From positions 1 through 8,870 of the forward strand of contig JAKSBB010000151.1 of NCBI GenBank assembly GCA_022361315.1: DNA of 8,870 nt, in the 5' to 3' direction. The position numbers and the translations under genes are program-made. Below, one piece after another: positions 1 through 5,817 of the stretch. The notes beneath the pieces were generated by a model. The model had not been told where the DNA came from. It saw only the letters and a list, made by a program, of their open reading frames with translations, and did not search any database. The DNA comes from Desulfobacterales bacterium (lineage in GTDB: Bacteria > Desulfobacterota > Desulfobacteria > Desulfobacterales > Desulfobacteraceae). How positions within the stretch are numbered: the stretch's first letter is position 1; each line of letters starts with the position of its first letter.

Positions 1-120
1 TCGCCCCAGTTCTGAATCCCCTCGTGCTCGATCGTCTTGATCGACTTGGCGATGGCCTCGAGGTCGGTCTCGGCGTCGTACGGCTTGACGTCCAAGACGA
101 TGAGAGAGCGGTCGGTGTCC
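1..120 (-). CDS. Fragment of eukaryotic elongation factor 1B (eEF1B beta/delta) exchange-factor domain, foreign to the rest of the window
   Basis: Read on the minus strand from base 119, this stretch is open for 39 codons and translates to a peptide containing RSLIVLDVKPYDAETDLE and ending HEGIQNWG. This matches the start of the C-terminal guanine-nucleotide exchange domain of eukaryotic eEF1B, whose hallmark is LDVKPWDDETD followed some 20 residues later by EGLxWG. That domain reloads eEF1A with GTP in the eukaryotic cytosol; bacteria use the unrelated EF-Ts. Of the 39 codons, 37 end in G or C, much higher than in the bacterial genes beyond. The fragment is cut at base 1 and its similarity stops at about base 115–122, where an unrelated bacterial gene begins on the other strand. 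I infer a chimeric join rather than a working gene. The source eukaryote cannot be named from 39 residues; an archaeal aEF1B is less likely because of the KPYDAETD motif. Confidence 0.8.
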
Positions 121-941
121 AAAAATCGATCCAGATGCTCGAGGAGTTCTACGAGCCCTTCAAAGACGCGCTGGAACAACCGGGAGCCGATGCCCATGAT
201 GAGGCCATCGACACCATTTTGAATTATCAGAAATGGGATTTCGAATGGCCGACCAATCCGCCGCTCATCGCCTTGGACACCCGCACCCGCCGCTGGCGAT
301 CGGAGCGCAACAGCCATTATCCATCCGGCCTTTTGGACTGGGAAGCCCTCATGGAACTCCAGCAGTTGCTCATGAATGAAACTGCCGTTATCCTGGTGGC
401 ACCGGCCCCTGTATTCGGTGTTAAACTCATTGAAACCATCCAAAACATTGTCTCTTTTTTCGGATATCCCCTGGCAGTGGACGCTGAGAACTGGATGGCG
501 CACAAGGGATGTGCCTATACCCTGCTTCAGATTTTTAAACACCTGAAAACCCCACGCCACTATGTTATTTTGTCGGGGGATGTGCACTACTCTTTTGCCT
601 ATGATGTGAAGATCCGGTTCCGGACCAATAGCCCCAGAATTTGGCAGATCACCTCTTCAGGAATAAAAAACGAGTTTCCCCGTCCGTTGTTGAAGTGGTT
701 GGACTGGTTGAATCAACGGCTGTACGGCCCCTATTCCGTGCTCAATTTATTTACAAAACGGCGGCGGATGAAGATCAGAGAAAGGGTGCCACAGGGCCGG
801 GAAAACCGTCGGCTGATTCCCGACAGTGGTATGGGGATGATCTGTCTTGATTCCGAGGGGCGTCCCATTAGGATTGCAGAAATTTATGCAGATGCTAACA
901 TCCTCGATTTTGTGCCCGGCAAGGTTATTGAAGAAGAATGA
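121..941 (+). CDS. PhoD-like metallophosphatase, C-terminal part (5' end lost at the chimeric junction)
   Basis: The bacterial reading frame becomes recognisable at about base 123 (KSIQMLEEFYEPF) and runs to a TGA at 939–941, giving about 272 residues. The segment IALDTRTRRW and, later, ILSGDVHYSFAYDV resemble the metal-site half of PhoD/alkaline phosphatase D-like calcineurin-type phosphoesterases. The Asp (codon 579–581) and His (585–587) of GDVH are the expected metal ligands, and QITSSGIKNEF is the usual segment after them. Family members hydrolyse phosphomonoesters or phosphodiesters; the substrate here is unknown. The N-terminal half of the catalytic domain and any signal peptide are missing. 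The frame stays open upstream to a codon at base 24, but those 33 residues are the antisense of the eEF1B fragment and are not part of the protein. The tail ends in an acidic VIEEE. The family call is fairly safe; the precise function is not. Confidence 0.75.
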
Positions 942-978
942 CATGCTGAACAGAGTTAACGGTTTTTAACATATTTTC

Positions 979-1015
979 GGATTGACATTGCAGGGCCTGG
1001 CCCATATGTTAATCC
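979..1015. repeat. Imperfect inverted repeat enclosing the promoter core (possible operator)
   Basis: Nested complementary arms share a centre near base 997–998: GGATT (979–983) with AATCC (1011–1015), ACAT (985–988) with ATGT (1006–1009), and GGGCC (993–997) with GGCCC (999–1003) around a single T. The arms cover both the -35 and the -10 hexamers, and the GC-rich inner dyad lies wholly in the spacer. A further pair, AACATAT (968–974) and ATATGTT (1004–1010), overlaps the -10. Such symmetry is typical of binding sites for dimeric regulators. It lacks the run of T expected of an intrinsic terminator. The regulator is unknown. Confidence 0.45.
982..1010 (+). promoter_or_regulatory. Sigma70-type promoter for the cyclase–pseC unit
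   Basis: A perfect TTGACA -35 hexamer at 982–987 is followed by a 17 bp spacer and TATGTT at 1005–1010 (four of six matches to TATAAT). Transcription would begin near 1016–1018, leaving an untranslated leader of about 87 bases before the ATG at 1104. The position, between the stop of the phosphatase gene and the cyclase gene, fits. No transcript data are available, so this is a motif-based call. Confidence 0.6.
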
Positions 1016-1086
1016 AAATCTGTATCCCTCAAGGATATCAGACCTTTTGCCGCAGCAGCTTTCCGCGGCCAATCCGACGGAAGACC

Positions 1087-1092
1087 AAGGAG
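1087..1092 (+). promoter_or_regulatory. Ribosome binding site AAGGAG that decides the cyclase start
   Basis: AAGGAG lies 11 bases before the ATG at 1104. The frame is also open from a TTG at 1047, but that codon has no purine-rich site before it, and the family normally starts close to the RKLAAI motif, as it does from 1104. Confidence 0.6.
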
Positions 1093-1103
1093 TGCCGGAA
1101 GCA

Positions 1104-3017
1104 ATGAATGACAGAGACATTACACGCAAACTCGCAGCCATTGTCTCCATGGATGTCAAGGATTACAGCCGGCTCATGTCGGATGACGATGTCCGTACCG
1201 TCAGAATGCTGAAAACGTGTCGCAGTCTCATGGCAACTGAGATTGAGGCTCATAAGGGAAGGGTGGTGGATTCCCCCGGAGATAACCTCCTGTCGGAGTT
1301 TTCTTCTGTGGCCGATGCGGTGCAGTGCGCTGTGAGTATCCAATCCGCATTGCATGAAAAGAATAAAGCGCTTCCGCCGGAGCAGCGGATGGAATTTCGG
1401 ATAGGGATTAACCTCGGTGATGTGATTCAGGACGGGGATCAGATATACGGGGACGGTCTGAACATCGCAGCACGGCTGGAGGGAATTGCGCCGGGGGGAG
1501 GTATCTGTATATCCGGTTCTGCCTTTGACCAGGTAAAAAAACTACTTCCCTTGGGCTATGAGTTCCTCGGGGACAAAGCCCTGAAAAATATTTCCGACAA
1601 AGTACCCGTATACCGGGTGATTACCGATCCGAAAAAAACAGGGGAAGTGGTGTATGCCTGCTCCCATGATAATCCCCGTTTCCGTCGGCGAAAGCGCTTT
1701 GCCTTCATGTTGCTTTGTGTTCTTCTGGTGGCTGGTTTAATTGTGGCCAAAAACATCAGACAAGGCGCTGTGTCCCCCCACGGTCCTTCCAAACTAAAAG
1801 CCAAAATAAAGGAAAAGCTGGTTCAGCTTCGGGAACCTGCGAAACCCTCACTGGCTGTACTTCCATTCACAAACATGAGCCAGGATCCTGAGCAGGAATA
1901 TTTTTCGGACGGTCTAACCGAAGACCTGATTACGGATCTGTCGCAGATTTCCGGCCTTTTTGTCATCGCCCGAAATTCGGTGTTTACCTATAAAGGCAGG
2001 GCGGTTGAGATAGAGGAAGTGGGGCAAGAACTCGGGGTCCGTTATGTACTGGAGGGCAGTGTCCGAAAAGTGGGTAACCGGGTGCGGATAACAGCTCAGC
2101 TCATTGATGCCAAAACCGAAGGACACCTCTGGGCCCAGCGTTATGACAGGGAGCTTGAAGATATCTTTTCCGTTCAGGACGAAGTGCGTCAAAAAATTGT
2201 TACCGCACTGGCTGTGGAACTCTCTTCAGAAGATCAGGAGCGGATGACCAGGGATACAATGGTGGATGTGAACGCTTATGATTATTATCTGAGAGGTGTT
2301 GAGTTTCAAGCCAATAAGATGAAGGACGGTGTGGCTCGGGCAAGAGAGATGTTCCAGAAGGCCGTTGATCTGGATCCGGGTTATGCCAGGGCATGGGCAG
2401 CATTAGGCCATACGATCCTCATTGAGTGGATTTTCGGTGTGAACCTGGACCCGGAGTCACTGGAAAGGGCGCGCGTCATGGCTGAAAAAGCCATTGCGAC
2501 GAATGCTGAGGAAAGTGCAGGGTACAGCCTTTTGGGGCACGTTTACCTTTGGACCCACCAGCACGATAAGGGAATTCAATCGGTACGAAAAGCAGTGTCT
2601 CTGGAACCGGGCAATGCAGAGTGGCTGGCCGCATTGGGTGAGCAACTGACATGGGCGGGACAGCCACGGGAGGGAATCTCTTACATAGAACAGGCCATGC
2701 GCCTGGATCCCAAATACCCGGCCTGGTATCTGTGGAATCTGGGGCATGCATATTTTTTAACCGGCGATTACGACAGGGCCGTGGATATTTTTCAACGGTC
2801 CCTGCTGAAAGATCCGTATTTCTGGCCGGCTCACTCCTACCTCGCCCTGAGCTATGATGCCATGAATCTTCCCGAGAAAGCGAAGGCGGAGGTCCTGATC
2901 GTCGCACAAACCCCTGCGGGGCAGGCGATCTGCAACTGGGAGGACCGCCTGCCATATAAAGATAAGTCTCTGGGGGCACGGCTTATTGCACGCATGAGTG
3001 AACTTGGAATGGAGTGA
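1104..3017 (+). CDS. Membrane-anchored class III adenylate/guanylate cyclase-like protein with TolB/FlgO-like domain and TPRs
   Basis: The protein has 637 residues. Residues ~8–170 form a class III nucleotidyl cyclase homology domain (KLAAIVSMDVKDYSRLM, DSPGDNLLSEF, FRIGINLGDVI, YGDGLNIAARLEG). The two metal-binding Asp residues (D17, D60) and the transition-state pair (N120, R124) are present. By my alignment the usual purine-specifying Lys and Asp are replaced by D56 and Q113, so substrate and activity are open. One membrane helix spans about residues 199–215, after a basic RRRKR, which puts the cyclase domain in the cytoplasm and the rest probably in the periplasm. Residues ~249–375 resemble the TolB N-terminal/FlgO-type domain found in this family (SLAVLPFTNMS, DGLTEDLITDLS, YVLEGSVRK, LWAQRYDREL). 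Residues ~392–610 hold several TPRs (for example FQKAVDLDPGYARAWAALG). The layout is common in proteobacteria with many signalling proteins. It probably senses or scaffolds outside the membrane and signals inside. The next gene begins at its 3' end. Confidence 0.88.
   Translation: MNDRDITRKLAAIVSMDVKDYSRLMSDDDVRTVRMLKTCRSLMATEIEAHKGRVVDSPGDNLLSEFSSVADAVQCAVSIQSALHEKNKALPPEQRMEFRIGINLGDVIQDGDQIYGDGLNIAARLEGIAPGGGICISGSAFDQVKKLLPLGYEFLGDKALKNISDKVPVYRVITDPKKTGEVVYACSHDNPRFRRRKRFAFMLLCVLLVAGLIVAKNIRQGAVSPHGPSKLKAKIKEKLVQLREPAKPSLAVLPFTNMSQDPEQEYFSDGLTEDLITDLSQISGLFVIARNSVFTYKGRAVEIEEVGQELGVRYVLEGSVRKVGNRVRITAQLIDAKTEGHLWAQRYDRELEDIFSVQDEVRQKIVTALAVELSSEDQERMTRDTMVDVNAYDYYLRGVEFQANKMKDGVARAREMFQKAVDLDPGYARAWAALGHTILIEWIFGVNLDPESLERARVMAEKAIATNAEESAGYSLLGHVYLWTHQHDKGIQSVRKAVSLEPGNAEWLAALGEQLTWAGQPREGISYIEQAMRLDPKYPAWYLWNLGHAYFLTGDYDRAVDIFQRSLLKDPYFWPAHSYLALSYDAMNLPEKAKAEVLIVAQTPAGQAICNWEDRLPYKDKSLGARLIARMSELGME
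3011..3014 (+). promoter_or_regulatory. Ribosome binding site GGAG for pseC, inside the end of the cyclase gene
   Basis: GGAG overlaps the last codons of the cyclase gene and lies 7 bases before a TTG (3022) and 10 before a GTG (3025). It supports a start after the cyclase stop codon (3015–3017) over the upstream GTG at 2998, which has no such site. Confidence 0.5.
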
Positions 3018-3024
3018 AACTTTG

Positions 3025-4206
3025 GTGCACACTGACGAAATCCTTCCCTACGGAAGGCAGACCATAGATGAGGCGGATGTCAGCTCTGTCACAGAGATGC
3101 TGACAAGCCCGTTTTTGACAACCGGGCCAAAGGTTGATGCATTTGAAGACCGGCTCTGTCAAATTACAGGGGCCCGGTATGCGATTGCCTGTAGCAATGG
3201 AACAACTGCACTTCATCTGGCATGCCTGGCTTTGGGTGTAAAAGAGGGCGATTTAGGCGTTACCTCGCCGATTTCGTTTCTTGCGTCTGCCAACTGCATT
3301 GAGTACTGCGGAGGCAGGGTGGATTTTGTGGATATTGATTCCACGACAATCTGTATGTCTCCGGACCAACTTAATCGATTCTGCAGGGATGTGGCTGTGC
3401 CGAAGGTGGTTATACCCGTCTCCTTTGCCGGCATACCTGCGGATCTCCCGGCGATTCATAAACTTGCCCGGAAATTCGGATTCCAAATTATTGAAGATGC
3501 TGCCCATGCCCTTGGATCAGAATATACCCATGACGGTGAGATTTATTCCAGCGGTAGCTGCACCCATTCCGATCTTGCCATATTTTCGTTTCACCCGGTT
3601 AAAACCATTACTTCCGGTGAGGGGGGGGCGGTATTGACAAATGACACGAGGCTTGCCGAAAAGTTAAAGCAGTTGAGAAATCATGGAATGAAACGGGCAA
3701 GCAAATCTGAGGATACAGGCTTCCAGGGTGAGTGGTACTATGAAATGGCCGATATGGGGTATAATTACAGATTGTGTGATATCCAGGCCGCATTGGGGCT
3801 TTCTCAATTGGAAAAGCTTTCCGGTTTCAGAGAGCGTAGAAGACAGATTGTTAAGATGTATAATCGGTCATTCAAAGCTGTTTCATCACATATCATTACT
3901 CCCCCGGATATCCTTGCAGAATCGGCCTGCCCCCATCTCTATCCGGTCCAGTTCAAGGGGGGGGGGGCGATACGGCTAAAGATTTATATTGCATTGAAGG
4001 CAGAAAATATCTTCACGCAAGTCCATTATATTCCTATCTACTGGCAACCCTATTACGTCAAAAAATACGGATATCCCAAAGGGAAATGCCGGAACGCCGA
4101 GGCCTATTATTCCAGGTGCCTCAGTCTTCCCCTGTTTCCGGCCATGGCCGATGGTGATGTTGCCAGGGTCGTCGACAGGGTAACCACACTTGTCAGGGAT
4201 GCCTGA
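3025..4206 (+). CDS. pseC: DegT/DnrJ/EryC1/StrS-family sugar aminotransferase, PseC-like (UDP-4-amino-4,6-dideoxy-N-acetyl-altrosamine transaminase)
   Basis: PseC transfers an amino group to the 4-keto sugar made by PseB, the second step towards pseudaminic acid, which decorates flagellins, pili or surface polysaccharide. The 393-residue protein has the PLP aminotransferase fold I pattern. PYGRQTIDEAD opens the fold, CSNGTTALHLACLALGV follows, and D158 of IIEDAAHALG should contact the pyridine nitrogen. K193 of SFHPVKTITSGEGG is the expected Schiff-base lysine, and GYNYRLCDIQAALGLSQL, VHYIPIYWQPYY and SLPLFP complete it. These read closer to PseC than to other family members, but another nucleotide-sugar aminotransferase is possible. 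The start may be GTG 3025 or TTG 3022; GTG 2998, overlapping the cyclase gene, is less likely. No pseB, pseG or pseI lies next to it here. The gene holds a G8 run in the GEGG codons and a G11 run at K311–A315; slippage at either would truncate or scramble it. Confidence 0.85.
   Translation: MHTDEILPYGRQTIDEADVSSVTEMLTSPFLTTGPKVDAFEDRLCQITGARYAIACSNGTTALHLACLALGVKEGDLGVTSPISFLASANCIEYCGGRVDFVDIDSTTICMSPDQLNRFCRDVAVPKVVIPVSFAGIPADLPAIHKLARKFGFQIIEDAAHALGSEYTHDGEIYSSGSCTHSDLAIFSFHPVKTITSGEGGAVLTNDTRLAEKLKQLRNHGMKRASKSEDTGFQGEWYYEMADMGYNYRLCDIQAALGLSQLEKLSGFRERRRQIVKMYNRSFKAVSSHIITPPDILAESACPHLYPVQFKGGGAIRLKIYIALKAENIFTQVHYIPIYWQPYYVKKYGYPKGKCRNAEAYYSRCLSLPLFPAMADGDVARVVDRVTTLVRDA
3621..3628 (+). 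repeat. Poly-G tract, 8 bases, inside pseC
   Basis: Eight consecutive G encode the end of E199, then G200, G201 and the first base of A202 in the conserved GEGG motif just after the catalytic lysine. One G fewer brings a TGA four codons after the glutamate codon and one G more a TGA a few codons later, so slippage either way would abolish the enzyme. The tract is largely forced by the conserved glycines, so it may be incidental. Confidence 0.9.
3957..3967 (+). repeat. Poly-G tract, 11 bases, inside pseC (candidate phase-variation switch)
   Basis: Eleven consecutive G span the third base of K311, codons G312–G314 and the first base of A315. It is the longest homopolymer seen in the window. 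At 11 G the frame is correct on both sides, since family motifs continue after it (VHYIPIYWQPYY). At 10 G translation stops four codons later at TAA 3977–3979. At 12 G it runs about 60 codons in a wrong frame before a TGA near 4153. The residues fall in a loop that varies across the family, so the protein does not appear to demand this tract. Confidence 0.93.
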
Positions 4207-4336
4207 TCCCAACATCATTACTCCCGGTACTATAGTTCTGATACTTAATTTATAGTGAGTCTGCTCCTAAGTGTTTCTAAATATGCCGCTTTGGTGTATA
4301 ATACTCTGATTTGCAAAATTTTTTTGGAGGACAGTT
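4207..4336 (+). promoter_or_regulatory. Intergenic region with the der promoter and ribosome binding site
   Basis: A perfect TATAAT lies at 4297–4302. The best -35 at 17 bp spacing is a poor TTTCTA at 4274–4279, so the promoter may be weak at -35 or need a factor. A strong Shine–Dalgarno GGAGGA at 4326–4331 is 5 bases before the der ATG. The region is AT-rich. It shows a short palindrome (ACTATAGT, 4229–4236) and a second TATAGT at 4251–4256, but no GC-rich hairpin with a T run that would clearly end the upstream transcript. Confidence 0.55.
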
Positions 4337-5800
4337 ATGAAACCGGTTGTGGCTCTTCTTGGCCGCCCCAACGTTGGAAAATCCACTTTATTCAACAGAA
4401 TTGTTCGTTCCCGTCAGGCCCTGGTGGATGATATGCCCGGGGTGACCCGTGACCGGCACTATGCCGACGCGGAGTGGAACGATATCCCCTTCACTCTGGT
4501 GGATACCGGCGGATTTCTGAGTACGGACGACGACTACTTTGCCTCGCAGATTAAGGATCAACTGCTGGTGGCCGTGGATCAGGCCGATGTCCTCGTATTT
4601 GTTCTCGACGGCAGGGCAGGACTCTCTCCGTACGACAGGGAGCTGGCAGACATATTACGGCGGACCGAGAAAAAGGTCTTCTACCTGATCAATAAAATTG
4701 AAAGCCGGCACCAGGAAGATGAACTCGGGGATTTCTACGCCCTGGGTATCGACCGGTTTTATACGGTTTCTGCGGAACACGGCCTCGGTGTCGGGGATTT
4801 CCTTGATGAGATGGTCGAGGAATTGCCCGAACCTGACCCGGATGCCGTTGACGAAGACGATGATGAGACCCGTCCCATCCGTATTGCCATTGTCGGCCGG
4901 CCCAACGTAGGGAAATCTTCTCTTGCCAACCGCCTGTTCGGCGAGCAGCGGGTGGTGGTGAACGATAAGGCGGGCACCACCCGGGACGCCATTGAACTGA
5001 GCGTCACCCATAAGGGGCGAGAATTTATCCTGAAAGATACGGCCGGCATCCGTCGCAAGGGCAAGGTGACGGAGAAACTTGAAAAATTTTCCATCCTCAA
5101 ATCCCTGGACAGCCTGGATGACTGTGATGTGGCCCTGATCCTCATTGATACCTCCGAGGGGATTACGGATCAGGATATCACCGTTGCGGGGTATGCGGAG
5201 AAACGGGGATGCGGTGCCATCTTCCTGCTCAACAAATGGGACCTGGTGGACAAGGCGGAAAAGGGGCAGCAGGCATTTATGAAGGAGTTGCGCCATATGG
5301 CCAAGTTCCTCTCCTACGCACCGGCCATAACCATCTCCGCCAAAACCGGGCAGCGCTGCCACAAGATATTTGACCAGGTCCTTAAGGTATACAAAGAGTA
5401 TTGCCACAGGATCAATACCGGTACAGTCAACAGGATCATCGAAGATGCGGTTTACAGGGAAGAACCTTCTCTGCACAAGGGACGTCGCATCAAGTTCTTC
5501 TACTCTGCACAGGTGGCCACACGGCCGCCCACATTCGTCTGTTTTGTCAACTATCCCAATGCAGTACATTTCTCCTATAAACGTTACCTGCTCAACCAGT
5601 TCCGCCAGATGATTCCGCTCAGCCTGACCCCCATCAAGCTCTATTTCAGGGAGAAGAGCGGCAAGATGGATTTTTCCGGCAATACCAAAGAAATGGAAAG
5701 AATTCGGGAAAAGAAGAAAAAGATCACCCAGAAGAAGATGAAACAGCGCAAAGAACAGAGCCGCAAAAAAAGAGAGCGGGATAGCAAGGGCGCAAAATAA
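4337..5800 (+). CDS. der: GTPase Der (EngA), ribosome assembly
   Basis: Der binds the 50S precursor and is needed for its maturation in the bacterial cytoplasm. The 487-residue protein shows the diagnostic pair of tandem GTPase domains. Domain 1 has P-loop GRPNVGKS (9–16), DTGG (56–59) and NKIE (119–122), where Glu stands in for the usual Asp of NKxD. Domain 2 has GRPNVGKS (187–194), DTAGIRRKGK (from 234) and NKWD (299–302). An acidic linker (PDPDAVDEDDDETRP) joins them. A KH-like domain fills about residues 365–450 (FVNYPNAVHFSYKRYLLNQF, then PIKLYFREK). The last ~37 residues are a strongly basic Lys/Arg-rich tail suited to RNA contact. The ATG is supported by GGAGGA five bases upstream. It has its own promoter, and rarA follows 17 bp after the stop. 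Length is typical for the family. Confidence 0.97.
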   Translation: MKPVVALLGRPNVGKSTLFNRIVRSRQALVDDMPGVTRDRHYADAEWNDIPFTLVDTGGFLSTDDDYFASQIKDQLLVAVDQADVLVFVLDGRAGLSPYDRELADILRRTEKKVFYLINKIESRHQEDELGDFYALGIDRFYTVSAEHGLGVGDFLDEMVEELPEPDPDAVDEDDDETRPIRIAIVGRPNVGKSSLANRLFGEQRVVVNDKAGTTRDAIELSVTHKGREFILKDTAGIRRKGKVTEKLEKFSILKSLDSLDDCDVALILIDTSEGITDQDITVAGYAEKRGCGAIFLLNKWDLVDKAEKGQQAFMKELRHMAKFLSYAPAITISAKTGQRCHKIFDQVLKVYKEYCHRINTGTVNRIIEDAVYREEPSLHKGRRIKFFYSAQVATRPPTFVCFVNYPNAVHFSYKRYLLNQFRQMIPLSLTPIKLYFREKSGKMDFSGNTKEMERIREKKKKITQKKMKQRKEQSRKKRERDSKGAK

Positions 5801-5806
5801 GCCGGC

Positions 5807-5811
5807 AGGAG
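5807..5811 (+). promoter_or_regulatory. Ribosome binding site AGGAG that fixes the GTG start of rarA
   Basis: AGGAG in the 17-base der–rarA gap sits 6 bases before the GTG at 5818. It favours that start over the in-frame ATG at 5851, which would remove an N-terminal MDLFESHARDE. Confidence 0.65.
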
Positions 5812-5817
5812 TAACAC

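Noticed and set aside
24..122. Apparent N-terminal extension of the phosphatase from a codon at base 24
   Set aside because: Its 33 residues are the antisense reading of the eEF1B fragment, low in complexity (RLDRLGDGLEVGLG) and unlike any phosphatase; the frame is open across the junction by chance.
955..970. GTTAA/TTAAC hairpin after the phosphatase gene as a terminator
   Set aside because: The stem is five AT-rich pairs and the T run lies in the loop rather than after it.
1047..1103. TTG-initiated 19-residue extension of the cyclase
   Set aside because: There is no ribosome site before 1047, a good AAGGAG precedes the ATG at 1104, and the family starts near that ATG.
2998..3024. GTG 2998 as the pseC start
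   Set aside because: It has no Shine–Dalgarno site and gives a nine-residue extension not typical of the family; GGAG at 3011–3014 favours 3022 or 3025. It is not excluded.
4229..4256. ACTATA/TATAGT inverted repeat and TATAGT direct repeat 20 bp apart as an operator or terminator
   Set aside because: The arms are 6 bp, AT-rich and in an AT-rich stretch, with no T run following; too weak to call.
4251..4261. TATAGTGAGTC, resembling the reverse of part of a T7 phage promoter
   Set aside because: Only 11 bases agree and the rest of the promoter (the TATTA end) is absent, so vector or phage origin is not supported; a chance match in an AT-rich gap is more likely.
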